Source of the DNA: Dyella acidisoli
Lineage (GTDB): Bacteria; Pseudomonadota; Gammaproteobacteria; Xanthomonadales; Rhodanobacteraceae
DNA: 64,000 bases
Direction of reading: 5' to 3'
Assembly (NCBI RefSeq): GCF_030160295.1
Contig: NZ_BSOB01000010.1
Coordinates: 1 to 64,000 of the forward strand
In this document: positions 7,743-14,456 of the stretch, piece after piece
How positions within the stretch are numbered: position 1 is the stretch's first letter
How the letters are laid out: each line of letters opens with the position of its first letter
Program-made: the position numbers and the translations under genes
Notes under the pieces: model-generated
What the model was told of the DNA's origin: nothing
What the model saw: only the letters and a program-made list of their open reading frames with translations
The model's database searches: none

Positions 7743-7805
7743 AAGCGCCCCTTGCGCTTGTCAGGCAACAGCTGCCTTCAGCGGGCGCACAACACGTGCG
7801 CCTGC
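7743..7805 (-). promoter_or_regulatory. Structured leader of the TonB-dependent receptor gene
   Basis: Read on the minus strand, three hairpins follow one another before the ribosome-binding site. The first pairs 7796-7805 with 7781-7790 (ten base pairs, one mismatch). The second is a GGCA/TGCC hairpin around 7763-7777. The third pairs 7754-7759 with 7743-7748 (AAGCGC/GCGCTT), and its loop side carries a GGGG run. Established for Xanthomonas: the small RNA sX13 acts on G-rich motifs near starts of receptor mRNAs. Control by such an RNA here is an inference. Confidence 0.45.
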
Positions 7806-7946
7806 TCCCTATCAGCAAATAGACCTGGAAGTGGGGAGAGAATGATCGAGAGAATTTGCTGCTGTCATCCTGCGACGCAGCAAGTTCGTGCGGAAATGTT
7901 CAGCAGAGTGAAAAAGATGTGTTCTTAATCACGCAGAGCTTCTTCA

Positions 7947-7969
7947 TGATTTCATGCTCGATGAAATCA
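7947..7969. terminator. Nine-base inverted repeat at the end of the CGNR gene
   Basis: TGATTTCAT (7947-7955), loop of five, ATGAAATCA (7961-7969): a perfect stem overlapping the stop region of the CGNR gene. It could end that transcript before the receptor gene, which runs in the same direction. No T-run. Confidence 0.45.
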
Positions 7970-8605
7970 AGCTTTCTGCACGCTTGTCGTTGCCTTTAGA
8001 CGATGCCTATGCGCAGCTTGTTTCGCACGGTTCCCGCAAAGCGACATGCTGCACCAGCGGCGCGCATGTCCTCGTGTGTGATCCACGAATAGCAACGTAC
8101 AAGTGGGCCCTTCGCACGCCTTTACATAAGCGAAGTCTTCCATGCTAACCAGCTGCGCCATCGATTCTGCGATAGGCAGTAGCAAGGCTTCCGGTGAAAT
8201 CCAGCGGCGTGTTTGAACCAGGCGCAGTGCCAAATGCTCATCACGCGCTTCGGCGATGATTTCGCCATACCGCTCGTCGCGCTTGAGCAGTTGATTGAGC
8301 GGTTCAAGCTCAGCTAGATCCGCAGGCTTCAGCGGATGCCCTTTGTGTTTGCGGACGAACGCGCGAAACCACTCTCTGAGTGCGCGCGCCTGATCGGCCA
8401 GACGATTGATCTCGCCCGGAATCGCACGCTCCCGCATCGCACTGATCACCTCATCCGGCACCAGGCGCGCCTGTTGAAGCCAGCTCAGCAGCCCCTCTCC
8501 GTCTTCGAGCCAATCGACGGGCGTGTCTACAGGCGTCGCCACGGAATTGAGGAAATCCAGGCCAAGAGAGTCGGCCAGGAAAAGAGCGGGAGTTGATGGG
8601 GTCAT
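7967..8605 (-). CDS. CGNR zinc-finger transcriptional regulator
   Basis: A 212-aa protein with the ABATE plus CGNR layout. The N-terminal region has FLADSLGLDFLNSV, typical of the ABATE ligand-binding domain. The C-terminus has the treble-clef zinc finger: CEGPTCTLLFVD, then RRWCSMSLCGNRAKQAAHR, giving four zinc-binding cysteines and the CGNR signature. Such proteins are DNA-binding regulators, often of small detoxification genes. The ATG at 8605 is chosen because AGGAGGC lies 6-7 bases before it. It diverges from the two alpha/beta hydrolase genes at 8762 and 9490, and the shared gap carries a palindrome (8648-8666), so it probably controls these genes and itself. Confidence 0.9.
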   Translation of the reverse strand: MTPSTPALFLADSLGLDFLNSVATPVDTPVDWLEDGEGLLSWLQQARLVPDEVISAMRERAIPGEINRLADQARALREWFRAFVRKHKGHPLKPADLAELEPLNQLLKRDERYGEIIAEARDEHLALRLVQTRRWISPEALLLPIAESMAQLVSMEDFAYVKACEGPTCTLLFVDHTRGHARRWCSMSLCGNRAKQAAHRHRLKATTSVQKA

Positions 8606-8626
8606 GGGCAGCCTCCTGGTCGTCAA

Positions 8627-8700
8627 AGTAACCACCTAAAAGCCTATTGACAAGTTATTTTTGTCAGAATAACCTCGTTCGTAACGTTGAGGAGGTTACT
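8627..8700. promoter_or_regulatory. Divergent promoter and operator region, CGNR gene/hydrolases
   Basis: TTGACA at 8647-8652 could be a -35 box for the hydrolase operon. It overlaps the inverted repeat TGACAA (8648-8653)/TTGTCA (8661-8666). A wider inverted pair AGTAACC (8627-8633)/GGTTACT (8694-8700) encloses it. The position between divergent genes suggests an operator for the CGNR regulator. Confidence 0.4.
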
Positions 8701-8761
8701 AGCATTTCAAGTATCCGCCTCCCTTTCAGGTCACGCCCAACCCGCTAAAGGAGCGCTTAAA

Positions 8762-9454
8762 ATGAGCATAGACGGGATAATGGCAGTACTTGTCCATGGT
8801 GCATGGGCCGACGAATCGAGCTGGAGCAAGGCGCTCAAGCTCATCCAGTCCAATGGCATTAAAGCAGTTACTATCAAGTTACCGCTTTCGTCGCTTGGCG
8901 ACGACACAGCAGCTTTGGACAAGGTGTTGGAGCAGGTCGCCGGACCAGTCGTCCTGGTGGGCCACGCCTATGCGGGTGCTGTCATCGCCTCCACCCAAAG
9001 CACCAAGGTCCAGGCCCTGGTCTACATCGCCGCGCTGGCGCCGGATGAAGGAGAAACGGTGGCCGACGTGTTCTACCGCTACGAACACGACGACAAAGCG
9101 CCCAAGCTCGCTCCGGATAGCGACGGATGGATCTGGCTACCCGTTGAAGCGTTCGGCACTGCATTTGCTCAGCACGCAACGCCGCAAGAACAACAGGCGC
9201 TCGCAAAAGCACAACGCCCTATTTCGCCAGCATGCATCACCGTGCCCGTTGGGCAACCTCTCTGGAAGCGCATTCCAGCTTGGTACCTGATCGCCGAACA
9301 GGACCACATGATCCCCGAACGTACGCAGCGCTTCATGGCCGAACGCATGCGTGCGCACATCAGCGCACATCCCGTCGACCATCTGCCTAGCGTTACTGCG
9401 CCGGAGCTTGTCGCGGCGGTGATCGTCGATGCGGTGAAACAAAGCAAGAACTGA
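8762..9454 (+). CDS. Alpha/beta hydrolase-like protein with altered nucleophile elbow
   Basis: A 230-aa protein of the alpha/beta hydrolase fold. The oxyanion-hole motif VLVHGAWADESSW is near residue 8. The nucleophile elbow reads VVLVGHAYAGAVIAS, where most relatives have GHSxGG, so the catalytic Ser appears to be Ala. The later Asp (around AEQDHMIP) and His (near PVDHLPS) are kept. It may be non-catalytic, use another residue, or bind ligand only. The ATG at 8762 is taken because AAAGGAG lies upstream; an upstream frame without a ribosome-binding site extends to 8687. The next hydrolase starts 35 bases downstream, forming a likely two-gene operon facing the CGNR regulator. Confidence 0.85.
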   Translation: MSIDGIMAVLVHGAWADESSWSKALKLIQSNGIKAVTIKLPLSSLGDDTAALDKVLEQVAGPVVLVGHAYAGAVIASTQSTKVQALVYIAALAPDEGETVADVFYRYEHDDKAPKLAPDSDGWIWLPVEAFGTAFAQHATPQEQQALAKAQRPISPACITVPVGQPLWKRIPAWYLIAEQDHMIPERTQRFMAERMRAHISAHPVDHLPSVTAPELVAAVIVDAVKQSKN

Positions 9455-9489
9455 TTGCGCCTCTCCCTCTTACGCAAAGGAGAAATCCC

Positions 9490-10344
9490 ATGTCTTCCAT
9501 TCGCTACCGCAAGGCCAACGTTGACGGCCTGAATATCTTTTACCGTGAAGCCGGTTTACCGGATAAGCCAAAACTGCTGTTGCTGCATGGTTTTCCGAGT
9601 TCGGGACACATGTTTCGCGATCTCATTCCTCTGCTAAGCAAGGACTTCCACATCATTGCGCCCGACCTGCCCGGCTTCGGTCAGTCAGATATGCCCGCAC
9701 GCGAACAGTTTACCTATACGTTCGATCATATTGCGGATGTCATCGATCGCTTCACCGACATCGTGGGCTTCGATCGCTTTGCGATCTATGTGTTCGACTA
9801 CGGCGCGCCGACCGGCTTCCGTATCGCGGTAAGACATCCGGAGCGCATCACCGCGATCATTTCGCAGAACGGCAATGCATACGAAGAAGGCTTGAGCGAC
9901 GGTTGGAATCCAATCCAGGCGTACTGGAAAGACCCCTCGCCTGCCAAGCGGGATGCGCTGCGCGGATTCCTTGCTCCGGAAGCCACACGCTGGCAATACA
10001 CGCATGGTGTGACGGATGAATCGCTCGTATCACCCGACGGCATTGCGCTGGATAACTACTATCTTGCCCGCAAGGGAGCCGACGACATTCAGCTGGACCT
10101 GTTCCTCGACTACCAGAGCAATGTTGCGCTCTACCCTACATTCCAGGCCTATTTCAGGACTCATCGCCCGCGCTTCCTGGCCGTGTGGGGCAAGCATGAT
10201 CCGTTCTTCCTGCCGCCCGGCGCAGAAGCCTTCAAGCGTGACATTCCGCAAGCGCAGGTTCGTTTTTTTGATACCGGACACTTCGCGCTAGAGACGCATG
10301 CGACGGAGATTGCACAGGCCATCCGTGAATTTTTTGAAGCCTGA
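9490..10344 (+). CDS. Alpha/beta hydrolase, epoxide hydrolase/haloalkane dehalogenase type
   Basis: A 284-aa enzyme. LLLLHGFPSSGHMFRDLIP gives the HGFP oxyanion motif. The nucleophile elbow is YVFDYGAPTGFR, where Asp stands in the nucleophile position as in epoxide hydrolases and haloalkane dehalogenases, which form a covalent ester with the substrate. A late GKHDPFF and DTGHFALETH supply the acid and the general-base His. The substrate is unknown. AAAGGAG lies seven bases before the ATG. It is the second gene of the operon with 8762-9454 and is probably regulated by the divergent CGNR protein. Confidence 0.92.
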   Translation: MSSIRYRKANVDGLNIFYREAGLPDKPKLLLLHGFPSSGHMFRDLIPLLSKDFHIIAPDLPGFGQSDMPAREQFTYTFDHIADVIDRFTDIVGFDRFAIYVFDYGAPTGFRIAVRHPERITAIISQNGNAYEEGLSDGWNPIQAYWKDPSPAKRDALRGFLAPEATRWQYTHGVTDESLVSPDGIALDNYYLARKGADDIQLDLFLDYQSNVALYPTFQAYFRTHRPRFLAVWGKHDPFFLPPGAEAFKRDIPQAQVRFFDTGHFALETHATEIAQAIREFFEA

Positions 10345-10716
10345 TACCCAGCACCGAGGACAGATTAAATCCATTTAGCTCGATCCAAGGGCGACTAGGG
10401 AGCATTGCTGTCCTCCTTGTGCCGTGGAACGTCACGTCGAGAATGCTGTTGCGCGTCACACTTCCAGAAGCGCCGTAACGTGGATACGCCTTAGCTCTTC
10501 TGTTTGGCACGGAAGCGCTTACGTAAAGGGCGTTTTCGCGGGCCTTGGGCGGTTTCTGCCATCGGGCAATCCCGTTTTAACGACGTCGACACGCTTTAGG
10601 GCCAAAACTTAGCGCGAAACCGTGACGCAACGCACGTTCCAACCGTGAAATATGGCCTGCCGCATGCTTACTTACCCTCGAAGGCCCAAAAGCCTCATAG
10701 AAAGGGGAAAGCGAAA
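10345..10716. other. Intergenic, no gene seen
   Basis: In 372 bases I see no supported reading frame, RNA gene, strong terminator or palindromic repeat. Short overlapping frames here are broken and lack ribosome-binding sites. The last bases (AAAGGGGAAAG) are the ribosome-binding site of the gene at 10717. Confidence 0.5.
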
Positions 10717-10983
10717 ATGGAACAGATCGTCGAATGTCTAATTGCCGGTGGGCCCCAGCATGGCCTGGTGCGTCGGCAACTGTGGGACCCGGAATATCCG
10801 GGACCGCCTGTAGTAGCAACCGGTGATGGCGCGGTGTGCATTGCCGCTGCATGCCGCCCGTCGGGTCCGGGTAACAATCGGTTTCTGCTGCTGCATCCAC
10901 GCGCGACCGGAGCACAGATTCTTTCCATGATCGCCATACTGAGTACGCAGGCGGCCATCGCCAAGTTCCATCTGGCTGGCTAA
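10717..10983 (+). CDS. Hypothetical protein, 88 aa
   Basis: A small soluble protein I do not recognise. It begins MEQIVECLIAGGPQHGLVRR and has three cysteines, a Pro/Gly-rich middle (WDPEYPGPP) and a helical C-terminus. There is no signal peptide or membrane segment. The ATG at 10717 follows AAAGGGGAAAG by about 7 bases, a convincing ribosome-binding site; a longer frame upstream to 10645 is less likely. It stands alone between two unannotated gaps. Its function is unknown and orthologues should be sought before trusting it. Confidence 0.6.
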   Translation: MEQIVECLIAGGPQHGLVRRQLWDPEYPGPPVVATGDGAVCIAAACRPSGPGNNRFLLLHPRATGAQILSMIAILSTQAAIAKFHLAG

Positions 10984-11448
10984 TCCGCAGCAAGCATCTG
11001 AACATTCTCTTCCGACGCGCGGCGTGACTGGATTCGCCAATGCCGCGCAAGCGCCACAGACGAACGCGAACGATAAAGTTTGTCGCATCGGTGCAAAATT
11101 TGGTCGAGAGGCGGAAGCAACCGTGACGCACCGGCTGCATCGTTAATCATTCTGCAGAACGTCTTGCCGTTGCCATCGCGCGCTTACGCGGCATACAAAG
11201 GCGACACCCGAACACATCGAACATAGCAGTCGCTGTGTGACTCGCCCAAGCATTGCCGAACGACTGCATGTCGCATTTCAAGCACGGCTAACGCGTGCCT
11301 TACGAATGCTGTTTGCCGTGATTCAGTCAGCTGTCCGGCACCTGAAGTAGACCCGATTCCGTTCAGGATGCAGTTCGCCCAGATCGCATAGCGTCTGCTC
11401 GCCGCGTCATCGAACGCGGCACACTACCCACCAGTGAGGTCACTCTCT
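10984..11448. other. Intergenic, little seen
   Basis: A gap of 465 bases without a supported gene. The only structure noted is a short hairpin GCCGCG (11401-11406)/CGCGGC (11415-11420), 28 bases before the start of the following gene, which would lie in its leader. Confidence 0.5.
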
Positions 11449-11862
11449 ATGCGCAAGTCCATTCTCGTCGCTGCTATCGTCACTGCCAGCGTGCTGAGCA
11501 TTCCCGCCTTCGCCCAAGTTAATGCTGGTGGTGGCGTAGGTGTTGGTGCCAGTGTGAATCCTGGTGCGGCCGTGCAAAGCGCAACGCAAACGGCTGACAG
11601 TGCTACCTCCACGGCTGGGCAGGCCGTTGAACATACGGGCCACGTAGCCAAGCACGCTATGCATAAAACCACGCACAAGGCGGCCTCCGCTGCTAGCAAG
11701 ACCGCGTCGAGCACCGCCGATAAGGCAGCTACGGATGCGGCAGGAGCCGCCAACACCAATGTACAGACCGGCGCTTCGGTCAACGGCAGCGCTGGCGCTG
11801 CAGGCGCGAATGCTGGCGTCAGCGCGAATGCCGACGCCAAGGCTTCGACTGGCGGCCATTGA
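11449..11862 (+). CDS. Exported Ala-rich low-complexity protein
   Basis: A 137-aa protein with a clear signal peptide (MRKSILVAAIVTASVLSIPAFAQ, cleavage after FAQ). The mature part is Gly/Val-rich, then an Ala/Thr/Lys/His region (HVAKHAMHKTTHKAASAASK) resembling histone-H1-like or LEA-like disordered proteins, then an Ala/Gly/Asn tail. It is probably periplasmic and unstructured. The function is unknown; stress protection or envelope association are possible. The ATG at 11449 is preferred to a GTG at 11434 because it starts the signal peptide directly. The simple composition makes long open frames appear on the opposite strand, but these have no support. A strong terminator follows at 11893. 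Confidence 0.8.
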   Translation: MRKSILVAAIVTASVLSIPAFAQVNAGGGVGVGASVNPGAAVQSATQTADSATSTAGQAVEHTGHVAKHAMHKTTHKAASAASKTASSTADKAATDAAGAANTNVQTGASVNGSAGAAGANAGVSANADAKASTGGH

Positions 11863-11892
11863 TCGCCACCGCGCCTGATCATGTTGGAGACG

Positions 11893-11924
11893 AAAGCCCG
11901 GGAGACAACTCCCGGGCTTTTTTT
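11893..11924. terminator. Strong bidirectional Rho-independent terminator
   Basis: AAAGCCCGGGAG (11893-11904), loop ACAA, CTCCCGGGCTTT (11909-11920) followed by a T-run: a perfect 12-base stem. The A-run on the other side makes it usable in both directions, and it overlaps the stop codon of the converging DUF427 gene. Confidence 0.92.
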
Positions 11925-12327
11925 AATCGTCGAGCAAGTCGATGGAGTCGATGCGATCCGGATAAAACGCCAGATGTTCTTTGATCACGGCAACCGCATC
12001 GTAAGGCTCTTCATAGGTCCACACCGCGTTCGTGCCGCGTTCGTCGGCAGATGGAATGCTGTAGTAGGCGCAGTCGCCTTTGTACGGACAGTAGGTGGCA
12101 TGATCGGTACGAACGAGCCATGTCATGTCGGCGTCGGCGCGCGGAATGTAAAGCACTTCCGGATAGCTTGCTTCTTTCAGGATAAGCGCGTGGCGCGTGT
12201 CCGCTATCGTACGACCGCCGGCTTTGACTACGACATGCCGGGGATTGCGCACGATAGTGATGGGGTGATCCGGTCCGGGTTGCCTGATGGGCCGTGCAGT
12301 GGATGCATTGGGCGGAGTCATGGTCAT
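11923..12327 (-). CDS. DUF427 family protein
   Basis: A 134-aa protein matching the DUF427 fold: VVVKAGGRTIADTRHALILKEASYPEVLYIPRADAD, then TYCPYKGDCAYYSI with the conserved CPxKG element. The family forms a beta-barrel-like tent fold; its biochemical role is not established. AAAGGAGAT precedes the ATG at 12327 by about 6 bases. It is a single gene ending in a terminator shared with the neighbour at 11449. Confidence 0.9.
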   Translation of the reverse strand: MTMTPPNASTARPIRQPGPDHPITIVRNPRHVVVKAGGRTIADTRHALILKEASYPEVLYIPRADADMTWLVRTDHATYCPYKGDCAYYSIPSADERGTNAVWTYEEPYDAVAVIKEHLAFYPDRIDSIDLLDD

Positions 12328-12477
12328 ATCTCCTTTCAGGGATAGCGGCGAAATCTCTATTCGACCTTGCGGCCAACCACGACAAGTTCAATGGCTCCAA
12401 AGAAATTTTACGGGCGCCCTGGCCTGTGAAGCACTTCATCAAGTAGCCCCCTATTCCCGAAGCCAGCAAACAGACAT

Positions 12478-12780
12478 TCATCCGTCAAACGTTCCGATTT
12501 CCCTCTCCGCACTCGTCAGGCTTTCACAGGCGCGATCCAGTGCGGCGTACGCTTCAGCGAATTGCGTTCGAAACGCCTGATAGGCGGCGGCACTCTGCCA
12601 ACGATCCACTGTGACATATCGGTATGGAACATCCCTATCCCTGAGCAACAGGGTTTCAATAAATCCCGGCGCCTGTTTGAACAACTGCACCCAGATTCCT
12701 TCCGAGCCGTAATGTTCCAGGAAACTGGCCTCTTGCTCAGGCTTTACCTGGAATTCCCAGATATAGGTGTAGCCCGTCAT
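12478..12780 (-). CDS. Antibiotic biosynthesis monooxygenase-like (ABM fold) protein
   Basis: A 100-aa single-domain protein of the dimeric alpha-beta barrel superfamily: YTYIWEFQVKPEQEASFLEHYGSEGIWVQLF, then GFIETLLLRD and the YVTVDRWQSAAAYQAFR element. Members include cofactor-free monooxygenases and stress proteins. The activity cannot be assigned. It follows the methyltransferase gene at 12804-13646 by 23 bases on the same strand and is probably cotranscribed. Confidence 0.8.
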   Translation of the reverse strand: MTGYTYIWEFQVKPEQEASFLEHYGSEGIWVQLFKQAPGFIETLLLRDRDVPYRYVTVDRWQSAAAYQAFRTQFAEAYAALDRACESLTSAEREIGTFDG

Positions 12781-12803
12781 CGAATTTCGATTCCCATGAT
12801 TGT

Positions 12804-13646
12804 TCAGCGTCGTGTTGCCAACACACCATCCAGCGCCAGCTGCGCTTTGAAACCTGCTTTCTCCAAACGTTTTGCCACTTCGCGCGGAACGTCACGATCG
12901 CTGGTGAGCTTGTTAGGACTGCCGGTGTAATGAAACAGACGTCCGCCGCGGCGAAGCACGCGCGCAAGTTGATCGTAGAACACCTGCGAGTAGAGTTCGC
13001 CCGCAATACCGAAGCGCGGGGGATCGTGCAGCAGAGCATCCACCGAAGCGTCTGCGACCTGCGCTATCGCTTGCGACACGTCGGCATGGGTCAGCTCAAG
13101 GCGACCGCCGTTGGCGAGATCATCCGGATCCGGCGACCACGGATTGATCTCGCGCAACCACAATACGTCGGAATTCTTCTCGAACGATTGGATGCGTGCG
13201 ACACCCGCCTCTAAACAACACGCAGCGAAGTAGCCCAGGCCGCCACAGGTATCGAGCAGCATTTTGCCCTTCGGTTCGACCAGCGCAACTTTGCGGCGCG
13301 CATCCTCGAATGGCGATTCCTTCGACGTGGGCAGCATCTTGATGCCATCGATCTCGAAAGTAGGCGCCCCCCACTCGGTAGGGACCAGCTTGATCAGCGA
13401 GCCGGAAAAGCGCGACACCGATGCAAACTCGTCGCCATCCCAGTAGTAGATCGTGCGGTCTTTGAGCTTGTGCGGATACGGATAACGCTGTCCCTTCCAC
13501 TGCCAAGTATCTGCGTTCAATTCCGCAGTACCGCTCGAGCGACCGAGATCTAAAGAGCCGGTCCATTCGACCGTACCTGCATCGCGTGATGCCAATAGCG
13601 ACTCAGCGATGGAGCGTGTGAGCAACGGACCAGAATAGTGCGACAC
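12804..13646 (-). CDS. Predicted SAM-dependent methyltransferase
   Basis: A 280-aa protein. The N-terminal 110 residues (with KGQRYPYPHKLKDRTIYYW) form a separate domain. The C-terminal half is a Rossmann methyltransferase: LLDTCGGLGYFAACCLEAG as motif I, an acidic FEKNSDV strand, and LLHDPPRFG resembling the catalytic D/NPPY/R element of N-methyltransferases. It resembles a class of predicted archaeal-type methyltransferases (COG2521); the substrate is unknown. The start is a GTG at 13646 with AAGGAG about 11 bases upstream. Probably in operon with the downstream ABM-like gene. Confidence 0.8.
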   Translation of the reverse strand: MSHYSGPLLTRSIAESLLASRDAGTVEWTGSLDLGRSSGTAELNADTWQWKGQRYPYPHKLKDRTIYYWDGDEFASVSRFSGSLIKLVPTEWGAPTFEIDGIKMLPTSKESPFEDARRKVALVEPKGKMLLDTCGGLGYFAACCLEAGVARIQSFEKNSDVLWLREINPWSPDPDDLANGGRLELTHADVSQAIAQVADASVDALLHDPPRFGIAGELYSQVFYDQLARVLRRGGRLFHYTGSPNKLTSDRDVPREVAKRLEKAGFKAQLALDGVLATRR

Positions 13647-13718
13647 GAAGGGGAATCTCCTTGAGCGAAGATCCGCATTTTAAGTGACTGGGAACGTGCC
13701 GTTTACCTGGCTGTGTTG

Positions 13719-13988
13719 TCACACGCTCCAGTAAACATCCATCACATCGACTTCGACACCCGGCCCGGCGGCGATTTCGTTGATTTCCTCCGCATGAATC
13801 ACCGCACTGGAATCGGCCATGGATTGTTCTTGCGCCAATGCCGGGTGTTGCTGCTTGGCTAGGTGGATGGCTCTTATCAGCGCAGCATCCGGACTGGCTG
13901 CTTCGACGACACCGTAAAGCTCCAACCTTGCCGGCCCTTCGGATCGCACAAACCCCTCGCCAAACGCCAAGACTGCCCAAAGTCCCAT
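13719..13988 (-). CDS. Hypothetical protein, 89 aa
   Basis: A short acidic soluble protein with GFVRSEGPARLELYGVVEAASPDAALIRAIHLA. I do not recognise the family. GGGAGAG lies a few bases before the ATG. It sits between the methyltransferase at 13646 and the DUF1737 gene, all on the minus strand. The gap to the methyltransferase gene is 72 bases, so shared transcription is possible. Function unknown. Confidence 0.65.
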   Translation of the reverse strand: MGLWAVLAFGEGFVRSEGPARLELYGVVEAASPDAALIRAIHLAKQQHPALAQEQSMADSSAVIHAEEINEIAAGPGVEVDVMDVYWSV

Positions 13989-14048
13989 ATCGCTCTCCCG
14001 TTGTGAGATCGAAGAAGTCGCTTGCGCGTCAGTCCACTCGCCGAGCAG

Positions 14049-14237
14049 TTATTTGTACTCCGGCCAAAGAACCGCCTGGGCGACGACGACATGTTCACCG
14101 TTGAACGTTGCTGCGGGGGAGCCATACAGCTGATAGCCGAGACTCAAGGCTTCCGAAACGCGACGGCAAAATGCTGCATCGTCTTTGCCGGTCAGCAACC
14201 GATAGCGCGGAAGATCATCAGGGGGTACATCCGTCAT
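14049..14237 (-). CDS. DUF1737 family protein, 62 aa
   Basis: A compact protein with the DUF1737 pattern: YRLLTGKDDAAFCRRVSEAL, then GYQLYGSPAATFNG and VVVAQAVLWPEY. Members are tiny single-domain proteins of unknown role. The ATG at 14237 follows a strong GGAGGA ribosome-binding site; the open frame continues upstream to 14441 without one, so the longer form is rejected. It is the first gene of a short minus-strand group. Confidence 0.88.
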   Translation of the reverse strand: MTDVPPDDLPRYRLLTGKDDAAFCRRVSEALSLGYQLYGSPAATFNGEHVVVAQAVLWPEYK

Positions 14238-14456
14238 TAGGAAATTCCTCCATAAGGCGATCAGGAACGAGGTATTGTTTGCGCGGATGACAGACGTTAG
14301 CCCGTTCCACACGGTCTCGGCAATGCAGATTGAGGCTGCTTGGCGCGCCCCTGCGCTCGGAACCTGCTTCAAACCGCACACCTGCGCTATTGTTGGCCTC
14401 AGACCCGCGCGGTTTGTACGTGGGCGTATGTATCGAAGCACGCTTGGGCGGCATGC

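Noticed and set aside
7726-7818. A longer N-terminus (31 residues) for the first TonB-dependent receptor
   Set aside because: It lies in the hairpin leader, contains clustered cysteines unlike any signal peptide, and the ATG at 7725 has an ideal AGGGAGAG.
11329-11340. A third TGTCCG site (CAGCTGTCCGGCAC) as part of the small-peptide regulon
   Set aside because: It is a lone half site, with no palindrome partner, no -24/-12 promoter and no small peptide downstream.
11424-11882. Two long antisense frames over the Ala-rich exported protein
   Set aside because: They arise from the simple GC-rich composition; only the plus-strand frame has a signal peptide and terminator.
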